NCBI GenBank assembly: GCA_917880885.1
Contig: OU862913.1
Coordinates: forward strand, 5,456,001-5,520,000
DNA: 64,000 nucleotides
Direction: 5' to 3'
Origin: Limnephilus marmoratus
Taxonomy: Eukaryota; Arthropoda; Insecta; Trichoptera; Limnephilidae
The notes under the pieces are model-generated. The model was not told where the DNA came from. It worked only from the letters and a program-made list of their open reading frames with translations, and did no database searches. Below, in pieces: positions 10,221 to 21,831 of this stretch. Within the stretch, counting starts at the first letter, position 1. Each line of letters begins with the position of its first letter. The position numbers and the translations under genes are program-made.

Positions 10221-10966
10221 TCTATAATATAAAAATGAATCGCTAAATATGTTGCTAAGCGCAAATCTCGAGATCAGCTGAACCGATTTCGCTAACTCTT
10301 TTTTTAGAATATTCCTTGAATTACGAGGATGGTTCTTACGGAGAGAAAAATTAAGAAAATTGGGCAGAAAATTCGATAATTTCAGAAAACCTGCACGTTT
10401 GACAGTTCGCGTGTTTGAGAATGACATTTTGCAAAACAATAATAATTACTATTTTTGAAAATCTTTAAGTTGATAATTTTATTTAAAGTAGGTACTCCCC
10501 TAATAGTTTGAATCGAATCAAGAATTTTAGATATTTTAATTAGGTACCTATGTTGTTAGGTACCAAATTTAATATACATGAAAAATGGAAATTTGAATAA
10601 AAATTGTAAAAGGTGGCACGCGGGCTGTTTAAAAACTGAATGTACTGGGATTGAATTTAAGGAACGCGGGAGGAGGGTTGGCGGGACGAGGGAGCGGGAA
10701 AGGGAAGAGGGAAGGCGGGGAAGGTGGAAGGGGAACGCGAGAAGGGGGAGAGGGGAACTCAGGAGGGGGGTTCGCGGGACGGGGAAGGGAGGGGGGAGTG
10801 GAGTGGGGAGAGGGAAGGTGGAGGTGACGGAGTGGGAATGAGAGAGGGGAAGAGGACGCAGGAGAAGAAGGGGAGGCGGAAGGAGAACGGGACGATGGGA
10901 AAGGACACTCAGGGAGAAACAATTTCTTTATTAAATGGCATAGCAACGTATGCCGGGACCAGCTAG
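10221..10966 (+). mobile_element. Non-autonomous Helitron-like element
   Basis: The 5' end is TCTATAATATAAAAATGAA immediately after an A, and the 3' end is ATGCCGGGACCAGCTAG followed by T. That fits the Helitron rules: TC start, CTRR end, insertion between A and T, no terminal inverted repeat, no target duplication. The 5' part carries CTGAACCGATTTCGCTAA, common in insect Helitrons. About 250 bp of the interior (10660-10915) is almost pure purine. It has no Rep/helicase gene, so any mobility would depend on a helper. Confidence 0.75.
10660..10915 (+). repeat. Polypurine tract inside the Helitron
   Basis: A run rich in GGGAGG/GGGAAGG/GAGGGG units, with G and A making up nearly all bases on the plus strand. 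Overlapping ORFs on both strands are low-complexity artefacts. Such tracts can form triplex or G-quadruplex structures; here that is inference only. Confidence 0.8.
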
Positions 10967-11047
10967 TTTGAAATAAAACCTATTATCATGACCACTTCCT
11001 TCAGTTCGAGATTTGAATTTCTTTTCGCTAACTTAATTTTTCTAAAT

Positions 11048-11560
11048 CTATTTCAATATTTGAAGTTTCTGGTTTTCCAGATTTACGTCTGTTATTGACG
11101 CCCTATTTTTATTTTTATTATATTTCATTTTGGAAAAAAAAGCTTCATAAACGTATGTAGATCCAAATGCACTGATAATTTTTTGGGCAAAACCTCTTAT
11201 ATTATGAAATTTTGTTGTAGTTACGTAGGTACTTACTATAAATTTCAATTTTTGAAATCATGGGGTACATATTTTTTAATTCAATATTGCATTGTAGGAC
11301 GATTAATTCCATTTGTAATGTTTCTGAAACAGTAGAAATATCAGTACCAAATAGAGAACTGAACATCTCAAAAACTTTCTCATAATTTACTAGTTCTTTA
11401 AAACGACAATTAAAGGCTACAAGTTTTCTTATTTTGTCCGAATATTTTGAAAAATTATTATTTTGGAATTCTTTCAACAATACAAAAAGACGTGGATTAT
11501 TATTTTTATGTTGCCTCTCAAACATTAAAAATGTCATCTGGAACGCTTTAATCAAATTGG
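11048..11560 (-). pseudogene. hAT transposase C-terminal fragment
   Basis: Two overlapping minus frames read LFVLLKEFQNNNFSKYSDKI and then the hAT dimerisation region FAQKIISAFGSTYVYEAFFS. That matches the end of the transposase in the nested hAT at 16.1 kb (FARGLFSVFGTTYLCEKTFS). A frameshift near 11220 separates the halves. No catalytic domain remains and the fragment abuts the 5' end of LINE C. Confidence 0.75.
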
Positions 11561-11611
11561 TTTAATCATCGGTAATTAAATTATTCTGATTCTGCAAATT
11601 TATATTCAAAA

Positions 11612-11932
11612 CAGGACTGACGGACGCCCGGGAAACATCATCGCAAAATTCACCTCTCGCAAGAAGAAGGACGAATTCATAGCAGCCATTAAGAAGAAAA
11701 AAGGAATCACTACCAAGGGCATCGGAATGGCTGGAGCTGATCAGAGGATCTTTGTTAACGACCATCTCACGCGGAAAAATAAATCTATATTGAGGTCCGC
11801 CAAAGGCTTTAAAAACGAACACATGTATCAGTTTTTATGGATACGAAACGGGAAAATCTACCTAAGAAAGAACGATACATCACCTCCCATACATATCTCA
11901 TGCGACTCGCAGTTAAAAAACCTAATAGCTTA
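11612..11932 (+). CDS. LINE C ORF1, C-terminal part (FP-like domain)
   Basis: The frame reads RTDGRPGNIIAKFTSRKKKD, then IFVNDHLTRKNKSILRSAK and YQFLWIRNGKIYLRKNDTSP, ending LKNLIA and stop. This is the C-terminal basic domain of insect LINE ORF1 proteins, resembling the baculovirus FP25K-like fold, and it is thought to bind RNA or act as a chaperone for the retrotransposon particle. LINE B ORF1 ends in the near-identical WAKNGKIWMRKNETSP. The coiled-coil N-terminus is absent because the element is truncated, and the frame is open into 11612 without its own start. Confidence 0.75.
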
Positions 11933-14480
11933 ATCACCATTACCATGTTAAATCATCTATCCTGTAACTACTATTTTTCTCCTGATTTTTTTCTTAATTT
12001 AATGAATATTACCCTTTTTACATTAACCCCACCCGCTGATAATTGTACTCACTGCTCAGTTATACATTCTATGATATACTCACGCACCTTAATTGATAAT
12101 TGTATGTTATGCTTTGTTATTCCCAGTGGACTTATGACTATGAACATAACTTTCGAACAAAATAATCAAGTATATTTTGTAGAAACCGAAGTTATTAATG
12201 TATTTAACAAAATTTCTCAATGCTTGATTCTTTAATAATATTCTATCAAAATGCGAGAGGTCTGCGCTCAAAAACGTTGGAATTTAGTCAAAATGTGCTG
12301 CTCAATAATTATGACTTGATTTTCATTACCGAAAGTTGGTTGGTTGATAGCATCCTAGATGAGGAATTATTTTATAACCGCTATTCTGTCTACAGAAATG
12401 ATAGGGATATCCATCGCACTGGTAAATCAACTGGCGGAGGCGTAATCATAGGTATTAAAAAAGAATTTTTTGTTACTCCCCGCTCTTGGAATTCAGACGC
12501 TGAAGATATTTGGATAACTGTCAATACATCAAAATCTAATCATCATTGTTATAACTTCCATATGTGCTGCGTGTACTTACCTAGCGTCGGTCCAAAATTA
12601 ACATCCTCAGAAAGATTAGCGTTATTTACTAGCCATACCAATGCCATTTCTGACTTAACGATCCGTTTTCCCAATGACAAGTTTCTAATCATTGGCGACT
12701 ATAACTTACCTAGTATTGATTGGACTAATCAACAAATATCAACTAACAGAGACCAATGTTCACTCACACTATGTAACTGTTTATCGTTTGCAAATTTAAC
12801 TCAATTTAACCACTCACCTAACAAATATGGACGAATATTGGACCTCGTGTTCTGTAACACTCCAGCTAAGGTGACGCTTGCAGATCATCCTTTAGTTAAA
12901 GAGGATGCTCATCATAATTCATTGATTATTGAACTAGAAATTCCATCCACTAATGCTACCCTCTCAACTCCTAGAACAATACAATTATTCCATAAAGCAG
13001 ATTATACCGTGATTAATGGGAAACTGGAAGAGACCGACTGGTCTGCCGTTATAAATGCACCGGATGTAAATACAGCGTTAAAATCATTTTACGTTATGAT
13101 TGAACAAATCATCGATGCATTTATTCCCAAGAAAGTTGTGAAATCTGGAAAATATCCACTATGGTACACGGCAGCCTTAATAAAAATAACAAATGAAAAA
13201 TTAAAGTTCTTTAGAGCATGGAAGCGTCATCGGAACCCTCTTGACTATCTCTCATTTTCTTTGCTACGCAAAAGGCAAAAGACGGTCGCTTCAGCGGCTT
13301 ACAAAACCTTCATTTCCACGATAGAATCCGGTATACAGCACAATGTTAAAAAAATATGGTCCTATGTCAATTCTCAAAGAAAATCTCCTGCCATCCCCGA
13401 TCATATGTTTTATGGCGAAAAAACTGCTAATGACAGTAAAGGAGTAGCCAATTTATTTTCGGAGTATTTTGGTTCTGTATTTTCGAATGATCAACCGGCT
13501 CATACAAGCAATGCTAGTGATTGTTTAAATTCAAATAGCGTAATTAGCTCAATCGAGATCAATGAAGACATAACTTTCAAATACCTTAAGTCTATCGATA
13601 TCAAAAAGGGACCGGGTAACGATAAACTTCCAGGAATCTTTATAAACTATTGTAGTAAACAATTGACACCCCCCATTTTTGTTATTTTCAAATTATCGCT
13701 ATCTGAAGGAACATTTCCCGACAAGTGGAAAACAGCCTTGATTACCCCAATCTTTAAAAACGGCAGTAAAAATGATGTCTCCAACTATCGACCGATATCC
13801 AAATTGCCGATTTTAAGTAAAGTATTGGAAAAAATTGTTTACGATCAATTATATTCTACCATCTCACCTTTACTCTCAACTAATCAACATGGCTTCATGA
13901 AAAATCGCTCCACAACCTCAAATCTTGCGTATTTTAGAAATTTCCTTCATGCTCAAATGGACATGAGATGCCAGGTGGATGCCATCTACACTGATTACTC
14001 TAAAGCAGGGGTCTCCAAACTTTTCAGCCGGAGGGCCACATTGACTACTCCAGTGAGTTCGGAGGGCCAAAACTGTTTTAATTTCTAGACACCCATATTT
14101 TTGTCCATGGGGGGGGGGAGTAAAAGTAAAAAGTGGAGAATAAAATTTCCAGGGATCATATTTCTTCATAAATCATTTCACTCCAATCTCACTCCAATCC
14201 CCCAGATATGACGTTAAGTTGTCTGATATGATATCCGTTAAGTTGTCAACACTGCGCTTACGCTAGTGTTCAATTACTAAATTGTGTTGTAGTACCCTAT
14301 ATCCATCGCTAGCGGCGAGACCGGCGACCGCGAGTCAGTCCACCTGGGGAAACCGAATGAAGCGGACCTGTCTGTTATGAAATAAGGTAGTGCGTAACTC
14401 CTTTAAACGTGTTTGTGTGTTTTTAAAAGACATCTGTGTAACAGTTTTTTGATTAGACTGTTTTTTTGGTGTGATTTACA

Positions 14481-16285
14481 ATGGAAAGTATGGCAAAGAA
14501 GCGAAAAGTAGACCGCGAGTGCAGAGCATTCAAAGATCAATGGAACTTTCAATATTTCGTAATTGAGTCCAATAAGAAAGCGCTATGTTTGATTTGCAAT
14601 GAAGCCATAGCCGTTCTCAAAGAGTATAATGTTAAACGTCATTATGAAACGAAACATTTTCAAAAATACTCACAATATACGGGAAGTTTGCGGACAGAAA
14701 AATTTGAAGCGTGGATTAAAATCGCAGCAATCTTCGTTTACGAAACTCAATAATGAACAAGAGGCTGTAACTCGTGCCAGTTTTCGTGTGGCTCTTGAAA
14801 TCGCAAAACGTGGAAAACCTTTCACCGATGGAGAAATGATCAAAGAATGTGTAATTGCAGTAGCCGAAGAAATGTGCCCTGAAAAGGTAAATTTATATAA
14901 AACTCTCAGTTTGTCAGCAAATACTGTAGCGCGGAGGGTAGAAGACATCGCAGAAAATATATCATCTCAACTGTCTGACAAAAATGGACATCTTGAGTGG
15001 TATTCTCTGGCCTTGGATGAATCAACGGATGTGTCAGATACTGCTCAGGTGTTGATTTTTATTCGAGGAGTGGATAAAAGCTATGAAGTGTATGAAGAAC
15101 TTCTTGATATTGATAGTATTCACGGCACAACTACTGGTGAAGATATTTTTAAGGGTATTGAAAATGCCATTATTAAAAAGAATCGTCGATGGAAAAACTT
15201 GAAATCTATCACAACTGACGGAGGAAAAAACATGTGTGGTAAAAATAAAGGAGTAGTGGCTCTTGTGTCAAAGGCTGTAGAAAATGATGGTGGTTCAAAA
15301 CTATTAGTCTTACATTGTGTCATTCATCAACAGTCTCTATGCGGAAAATGTTTGGATATGTCCGAAGTTCTAAAACCAGTCATATCAATTGTTAATTTCA
15401 TCAGATCCACTGGGCTGAATCACCGAGAATTCCGCGAATTTATTAAAGAGATCGGAGAAAATGATTTGCCATATCATACTGCCGTACGCTGGCGCTGGCT
15501 AAGTTGCGGACAAGTCCTTCAGCGCTTCTTTGAACTTCGATCAGTGATCGAAATTTTTTTGAATGAAAAGCATCGCCCTCTTACCGAATTGCAAAATAGC
15601 GAATGGCTGTGGAAGTTAGCATTCTATGTCGATTTGACAAAACATATGAACGAACTGAATTTGAGATTGCAAGGAGAAAATCAGCTTCTCCCTGATTTAT
15701 ATACTAATGTCAAATCGTTCCGGCAGAAAATAATGCTGTTTCAATCACAATAAAATAAAAAATGTTTCACACAATTTAAAACATGTGAAATATTTAGCCA
15801 CACTACTGAGACTGAGTTTCCCGTCGATTTTGCAATCGGAGCTTTGAGTGCTTTGAAGATAAATTTGTGATACTCGTTTCTCAGACCTTGATATCATTGC
15901 GAATCAAATCAAGATTTTTCAAAATCCTCTTGATATCGACATCGAAACCTTGACCCCGGAACTTCAAATGGAAATTATTGATTTACAATGCAGTGATATA
16001 ATTAAGAACAAATATCAAAACTCATCTTTGTTGGAATTTTACAAGAGTCTTCCGCTGGCACAATTTGATAATTTGCATAAATTTGCTCGTGGGCTATTTT
16101 CTGTTTTTGGTACTACTTACTTGTGTGAGAAAACATTCTCCAAAATGAAGTACACAAAGAATGTTTACAGATCTAAGTTAATCGATGAGCATCTTAAAGC
16201 TCTTTTAATAATCGCTACCACTAAAATTGATCCACAACTACAAATTATCGTCAGTGGAAAATCACAATTACATAAATCCCATTAG
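14481..16285 (+). pseudogene. hAT transposase with frameshifts and a stop
   Basis: The start MESMAKKRKVDRECRAFKDQ is followed by a BED-like zinc finger, CLIC...HYETKH. A frameshift near 14720 moves the reading to the frame that continues to 15753, with the RNase-H-like catalytic region: LALDESTDVSD (first Asp), TTDGGKNMCG (second Asp), then VLHCVIHQQSLCGK. It stops at 15753 and is shifted again before the C-terminal piece at 15890-16285, which ends with the dimerisation motif TFSKMKYTKNVYRSKLIDEH. At least two lesions inactivate it. The lesser decay compared with other hAT relics here suggests a relatively young copy. Confidence 0.88.
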
Positions 16286-16439
16286 TATTTTATATGTTTA
16301 TGTGTTTATACTCGTGTATTTTATATGTTTATAATGTTTTTATATGTTTATGTGTTTATACTCGTATGTTATAGCATGTAAATAAAACCAAGATACTCTG
16401 AGTTTTTCTGAGTTTTTTATCCACCTTATCACAATCACA

Positions 16440-16750
16440 ATTAAAACAATAAGACCAGGGGGCGATTTTGCCACGTATCGTTTCGCGCGTATGTTGCATC
16501 CAGAGGGAGCGTGAAACGCGCGAGCATTTGGAACCATTACTTGTCACAATTTTGCCGCTCCATTTCCCTTGATACGTGTACTCGTTCTGCAGTTCTCGCG
16601 TAAACTGGACGTAAGTCTGGCGAACTACACACGATTTGCGCCCGTATTTTTCGCGCGATACTTGTGGACGCAATGTATTGGTGCCCAGTACCTCGCCAAT
16701 GAGCATATATATTCGCACGAAAAAATTCGCGGTGAATTCGCCCCTTCTGA
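16440..16750. repeat. CpG-rich block inside the nested hAT
   Basis: This stretch is far richer in CG dinucleotides (TTTCGCGCGTATG, GAAACGCGCGAGC, TTTTTCGCGCGATAC, AATTCGCGGTG) than the rest of the element. Its edges carry weakly inverted GGGGGCGATTT and, reversed, GGGGCGAATTC. It may be a smaller element nested in the hAT, or the hAT's own subterminal region. No target duplication is clear. Confidence 0.4.
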
Positions 16751-18347
16751 GTAAGGTCTTAGCCATTAGTTGTCGCGGGCCTGATTGATGAAAATGGTCA
16801 TAAGATGTCGCAGGCCGGATGGATGACACTGGCGGGCCGGACACGGCCCGCGGGCCGTAGTTTGGAGACCCCTGCTCTAAAGCATTCGACCGTGTTAACC
16901 ATTATATTCTTTTACAGAAGCTTTTAGGTCTAGGAATTCACGGTGATCTCTATAGATGGATCGCATCTTATGTTAGTAATCGACACCAAATTACGGTTGT
17001 CAATGGTTTCGCATCTTGCTTAATAGAAATCGTCTCAGGTGTGCCCCAGGGGTCGCATCTCGGACCACTCCTATTCAATATTTATATAAATGACATTCTT
17101 GTATGCTTCCCAAATAGTTACTTTATATTGTATGCGGACGACATGAAAATTTTTAAACCTATACAGTCGTTATCCGATTGCATCAAATTACAAAGAGATC
17201 TTGATCATTTGTGCACATACTGTGAATCAAACTTATTGTCCTTAAATATATCCAAGTGTCACTCGATTACGTTTACTAGAAATAAAAATAAAATAACCTA
17301 TCCTTACAACTTGAATAACAAATCTCTAAAATATTTGTCTACATGTAAAGATCTAGGTGTTCACTTGGATAGCAAACTAATATTTGATAAGCACATCGAA
17401 TACATTATATCAAAATCTTATAAGATGCTAGGTTTTCTATTAAGAGTATGTAAAGTTTTTAAAAGTGCTAAGACTCTGGAAATATTATTCTGTTCATTGG
17501 TCAGAAGTCCACTGGAGTATGCTTCCACCATATGGAATCCTCAATATAAGGTATACATAGACTTAATAGAGAGTATACAGAATAAATTTTCGAAATATTT
17601 ACTCAAGAAATACAACAAAACTTCAAATAATATGTTATCTTTACAAAAAAGACGCACACTGTCAGATCTGATATTTCTACATAACCTGCTTAATAATAAA
17701 ATAGATAGTCCCGAATTGCTATCTGTCATTGGTTTAAATGTTCCAATGAGGCGTACCAGGCACACTTCACTTTTTCACATAGGATCCAATAATACTAATG
17801 CAGCACAAAACTCACCAATCTCTCGCGCAATCACATCTTATACACACTATGAAAAATTATTACACTTAGACATTTTCCACAACTCCCTGCAAACATACAA
17901 AACTAATTTACTAAATTTGTTGGCGTGATATAATTAATTTTAAAACTTCTTATTTACACTTATATTTTCATTAAACTTTAATTATTACTCATGAGCATGT
18001 ATTTATTGCTATAAAAATACTCATCTTTTCACTAAACTAATTACAATTTGTTAGCATGTAATTCTTGTTCTAAAAAAAAAAAAAAAATCTCTTTTATCTT
18101 TGTATACAATTTTCCTTAATATTATTCTTCTCTTTCATTCATTAGTTAAGTTTTAAGAACTGTTCAAATCCCAGGCGTATTATCCCAGATATTATACGGA
18201 CTTACGTAATAGGTACTAAAACATGTAATTACTTTATTTAACATTCCTTATAACTTGTAAACTTATGTACTGTGTATGTTCCTAATAAACAAATAAACAA
18301 ATAAACTCAAAGAAACCAATAAGTCTTCAACTATTATATATAGATCA

Positions 18348-18365
18348 CTCGACGTCGGCGTCGAG
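18348..18365. repeat. Short CpG hairpin
   Basis: CTCGACG-TCGG-CGTCGAG, 7-bp arms and a 4-nt loop, just downstream of the LINE C tail. Function unknown. Confidence 0.45.
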
Positions 18366-18507
18366 ACTGTAGAATAGTATTATAAAGCTGCACTACACTG
18401 AACAGAGGACACGCGTTGATAAGAATAGGAGAATAATGAAAGACGATTCTCAACCATCAAAACTGAGTAGTTACAAAAATGACACGCGTCTGCCCGTGGT
18501 GACATAT

Positions 18508-18800
18508 TGACAATAATTCCCCTCAGGGCCTATGTCAAAGCGATGCGCGAGAGGACGCTGAGTGTATGGCAAGGGCGATGGGATAGGTCGACGAAGGGCA
18601 GATGGACTTTCTCCTTCTTCCCTTGGGTTAAATTCAGAATGGTAGGGGCATACATTAAACTACGTGACGCAGATTCTTTCTGGGCATGGGGAATTCAGGG
18701 GTCGGCTTCACAGCTTTACCCTCTCTCCTCACCCAAACTGTGCATGTGGTGATACTCACCAGGAGGTCCTGCTGGAGATTTTATTGGTTACAGATTTTTC
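18508..18800 (+). pseudogene. R1/I-type LINE 3' coding fragment
   Basis: The frame from 18507 reads MRERTLSVWQGRWDRSTKGR and W, the linker before the C-terminal region of R1/TRAS-like LINE ORF2. After a frameshift it reads TQILSGHGEFRGRLHSFTLS and PNCACGDTHQEVLLEI, the terminal Cys-Cys-His-Cys-like segment of the same proteins. The start (CAATAATTCCCCTCAGGG, then CCTATGTCA) is almost identical to the palindrome half of Rep-A, which links the two families. The copy is dead. Confidence 0.7.
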
Positions 18801-18929
18801 GTTTTTTTTTTACTACCACACTAGGCTAATGCCCGTGTTGTGGTAGTTATACATTTAATATTTTAAATTGGAATTAACAAATACTATTTTATTGAAACAG
18901 ATAAAATTAAACATACGTACATTAAACAT

Positions 18930-21118
18930 CATGAATCATTTATGTCGCTAGACAGCACAGCTCCACTTTGCAAATGTATTCTCTCAGATTCAAAAATCAC
19001 AATATATCCTGTTCTCGCACAAAAGTTGAAGCTATTTAAAAAAATATCTTATCTCCTTTTGCACTAGAAACAATGCTTAAAGATGTTTCGAAAATCCATT
19101 ATTTAAGCGCCGCTACAGATGGTAACAATCATGGTACTATTAAACTATTTCCTACACTTATTCAATATTTCAATCCTGAAAAGGGTGGAATTCATGTTCA
19201 CAGTGGAGCTACAGTCTTTACCGAACGAAACTGCTGAAACCATATCTAATTACAAATACAACGTTTTGAAGGACAAAAACTTGGTTGATAACGTAATTGC
19301 ATTTACAACAGACAATGTCAATGCTAACTTTGGCAGTGGGAGGAGACATGGAATTAACAACGTCTATAGTTTATTCAAATCAGTTACTCAAAATGACAAT
19401 ATGATTGGAGTTAGATGTATTACATGTATCTCTTCACCACTTCTGTGCATCACGCCATTGAATCTACCAATCTGTGTAGACAGCATAGTGATGCAAATGC
19501 ACAATCCTTTTGCCAGCTTTACGGTGCAAACAGAGGCTTTAAAAAGCGTATGTTCTGAATTAGAAGTACATTTTAGACAGATGCTTAACCATTCAAAAAC
19601 ATGATGGCTGTCTTTTCATCCCGCCATAGAAAGAATTTTACAAATGTACGAGCCATTAAAGTCATATTCTTTCACTAAGTTATCCTAATTACTCAATTTT
19701 TTTTTCGAAAACGACTTTTCTGAGTGTTATTTGTGGCTCTTACTTTCTTCTATGTCAATATATCAAAGTCGAATCAAATGCACGGACACTTTCACTTAGA
19801 TATTTCAGTCAACGAAGTAATTGACCAGTGTTCACAAATAAAGGACAATATAAATGACTGAACAAAATTTCTGCCCAATCAAGGTAACCGCAATTTTACG
19901 GCATTTATCGGAGGCCCATCCAGATCACGTGAACTAATTAAAAAAAAAATGAATAATATGTAAAAGAAATTGCCAGGACAAGTGAATTCAGTGCCGAATT
20001 AAAACACCAAGGCGGTACACAATCCTTATAATTTTTGTTTGCTCAAAATTCACATTTTAATCATTTCCGGCGAAATCGTAATTAAAATAACTTTTTTATT
20101 CCACGCTGCACAGGAAATGCGAGTTATTTATATTTTAGCTTAATAAAAACAGTGCCTTACCATTAATATATTTTACGTTCAACGATTTTAAACTTTATAA
20201 CACGTTTTTCGTCTATAAAGTTAGCGGTAGGCATCAGGTTTTATTTTTCTAGACGATGAATAAATAACTTCGGGAGGACAACATGGAGACACATTTTATA
20301 TATTTGTAACACGTTCTTCAGAATTAATTAAAATGAACGCGGCAGAAAGGTTGATTCTCCAAGCCTGCTAGGGTGAATTCGACCGTACGTTCATACAATA
20401 CGCCGCGCCGTGCCGCGGCATATATTTGTTTACACGCTTTCTTCACGTGCTTAAGATTACCACATTATTTTTCTTCTTCTTCTTCTTTTCTTTGATACGG
20501 CAAATTCGACAGTAGGTCCGTCTAATACACGGGTTGCGAGTTGCAATTTGTATACACGGCTTCTTTACTTACGTCCTTAAGCTTTTGAAAATATTTTAGG
20601 CTATATTGTCGTCTAAAGTGAATGACTTTAGCAGAGGTACCAAGCTAGGAGCTTGTAGCAGAAACGATAGACACTCTGTCTAAAAAAATTTACAGTTAAC
20701 ATTTTGACCAATGGCAGAACTTTATTTTTTTTTATAGAAACAGAAGGATAACTCTGACTTCAAAAAGCTATTGGAACATCAAAAGCAATTGACACATTAA
20801 AATAAGGATTACTTATTTTAAATCATTTGTTAATGAAGAATTTTATTCCGAATTTCTGAAATTGGCGGAAGAGTAGTTTGCGATTCCAGGCAATATCGCC
20901 AATGTTGAAAGAGTTTTCTCTTAATAAACGTCCACTGGACAAAGGAACGCAATAAATTGCAAACTGAAACAATTGCTAAGATGATGTACACATTGTGTAA
21001 TTTAAAAATGACATGTCAAGAATTTTATGAAAAGATCTGTAAAGAAAACGACGTTTTGGATAAAGTAGACGAAAAAGCCAAATATGCAAAATTGAAGATT
21101 TTTGTAATTTTTGAATAA
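18930..21118 (+). pseudogene. Degenerate hAT transposase (DUF4371-like)
   Basis: At 19270-19600 the frame reads LVDNVIAFTTDNVNANFGSG and RRHGINNVYSLFK, later VRCITC and LEVHFRQMLNHSKT, the middle of a zinc-finger/hAT transposase common in insects. Frame-broken continuations follow to about 19870. The C-terminal dimerisation part, recognisable as NIANVERVFS then LQTETIAKMMYTLCN, lies in pieces at 20890-21000. The 700 bp between (about 19950-20690) do not fit and may be a second insertion. There are many stops and frameshifts: an old copy. Confidence 0.6.
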
Positions 21119-21533
21119 TTTGGAGAAGTCGAGATTTCATTTTAGTTTATTTTTTTCGTTTTGTCCACAAAGATAGATGTGTTTAATTTTATATTTGTTT
21201 AATGAAAATTTAGTCAACCGTTGAATCAGAAAAAGAGTTATGTTTTATTTGTTTGTTTTATAAGTAATGTTATGTCTACAGACAAATGACTCGATATATT
21301 TTTTATTATTTTGTTATTGACATATTCTGTATAAATGCCAAATGATGACAAGATTAAGACTGAATAACGATTGTTATTGTTATTAACAAGATTAAGACTG
21401 AATATTGCCTAATACAGCGCAGAGTCCGGCTTTTAAATTTTAAAAGATGGCAACCCTATACCAGGTGCATGGTGTAATTTTAGTTTTGACCAAGAATACT
21501 TATTAGTATATTTGTGATGGATATATATTCCAG

Positions 21534-21693
21534 GATCCAGAGACATCCAGTAACGAGATTGTTCACGTGCAGCCTTCTTCTGGAGTTCATCGCCCTCTGC
21601 TTCATCATGGTCCACACGGTCAAGTTCTCCTTCGATGGCATTGGCTTCTCCAACTTGGAGGTTGCGGGGGACGTCCTCGACATACTCAGCCGG
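21534..21693 (+). CDS. GPR180/TMEM145-like protein, TM2 exon
   Basis: Acceptor TATATTCCAG precedes 21534; donor CGG/GTAAGC follows 21693. The first G completes the Arg codon begun by the AG left at 8744, then come 53 whole codons ending in phase 0. They read IQRHPVTRLFTCSLLLEFIA, TM2, then FSFDGIGFSNLEVAGDVLDI and LSR. The DGIG block after TM2 is a hallmark of TMEM145 and GPR180. The last 55 bp of this exon, its donor site and 41 bp of intron are duplicated in tandem (see 21639-21831). Confidence 0.9.
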
Positions 21694-21831
21694 GTAAGCA
21701 ACAATACTATTTAGCCATATCACACATAAAATAACATTGGCTTCTCCAACTTGGAGGTTGCGGGGGACATCCTCGACATACTCAGCCGGGTAAGCAACAA
21801 TACTATTTAGCCATATCACACATAAAATAAC
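21639..21831 (+). repeat. 96-bp tandem duplication across a 5' splice site
   Basis: Unit 1 (21639-21734) contains the last 55 bp of exon 2, the donor and the intron start; unit 2 (21735-21830) repeats it with a single visible difference (GACGTCC to GACATCC). Both hold an identical donor CAGCCGG/GTAAGCAA. The near identity implies a recent event. Reading through from the first donor meets an in-frame TAG after VSNNTI (21712-21714), so use of the second donor would truncate the protein. Confidence 0.95.

Larger units (their letters stand above)
14006..16874 (+). mobile_element. hAT element nested in LINE C, exact 8-bp TSD
   Basis: Both ends are CAGGGGTCTCCAAACT, perfect inverted repeats, and the octamer CTCTAAAG flanks each side (13998-14005 and 16875-16882). 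This is a textbook hAT insertion. The element carries a decayed transposase (14481-16285) and a CpG-rich 3' segment. The CAGGGGTCTCCAA ends and BED-type transposase resemble the Charlie/GTF2IRD2-like branch of hAT; that placement is from memory of the family. Confidence 0.95.
12220..17928 (+). pseudogene. LINE C ORF2 (endonuclease-reverse transcriptase), interrupted by hAT
   Basis: The first piece (12220-14005) holds the apurinic-type endonuclease, with YQNARGL at the start, ITESWL (catalytic Glu), IIGDYNLPSIDW and LDLVFCN. Reverse transcriptase starts follow: VSNYRPISKLPILSKVLEK and QHGFMKNRSTTSN. The frame stops inside YTDYSKA where the hAT begins. After the insert it resumes in the same phase with FDRVNH, then GVPQGSHLGPLLFNIYINDI and the catalytic LYADDMKIF, ending at 17928. 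If the insert and one 8-bp duplicate are left out, no stop interrupts the frame, so the host LINE was intact when hit. The endonuclease nicks target DNA and the RT primes from the nick. Confidence 0.88.
11606..18303 (+). mobile_element. LINE C, nearly complete, split by a hAT insertion
   Basis: A non-LTR retrotransposon with the end of ORF1 (11612-11932), ORF2 with endonuclease and reverse transcriptase (12220-17928 minus the insert), an AT-rich 3' UTR and a tail of (AAATAAAC)n at about 18280-18303. The 2869-bp hAT element 14006-16874 sits inside the reverse transcriptase. Only the 5' part of ORF1 is missing, so it is a moderately 5'-truncated copy. Motif style is Jockey/CR1-like; the clade is not proven. 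Confidence 0.85.

Noticed and set aside
10629..10966. Long ORFs on both strands over the purine tract
   Set aside because: Low-complexity Arg/Gly and Ser/Pro strings produced by composition, with no motifs.
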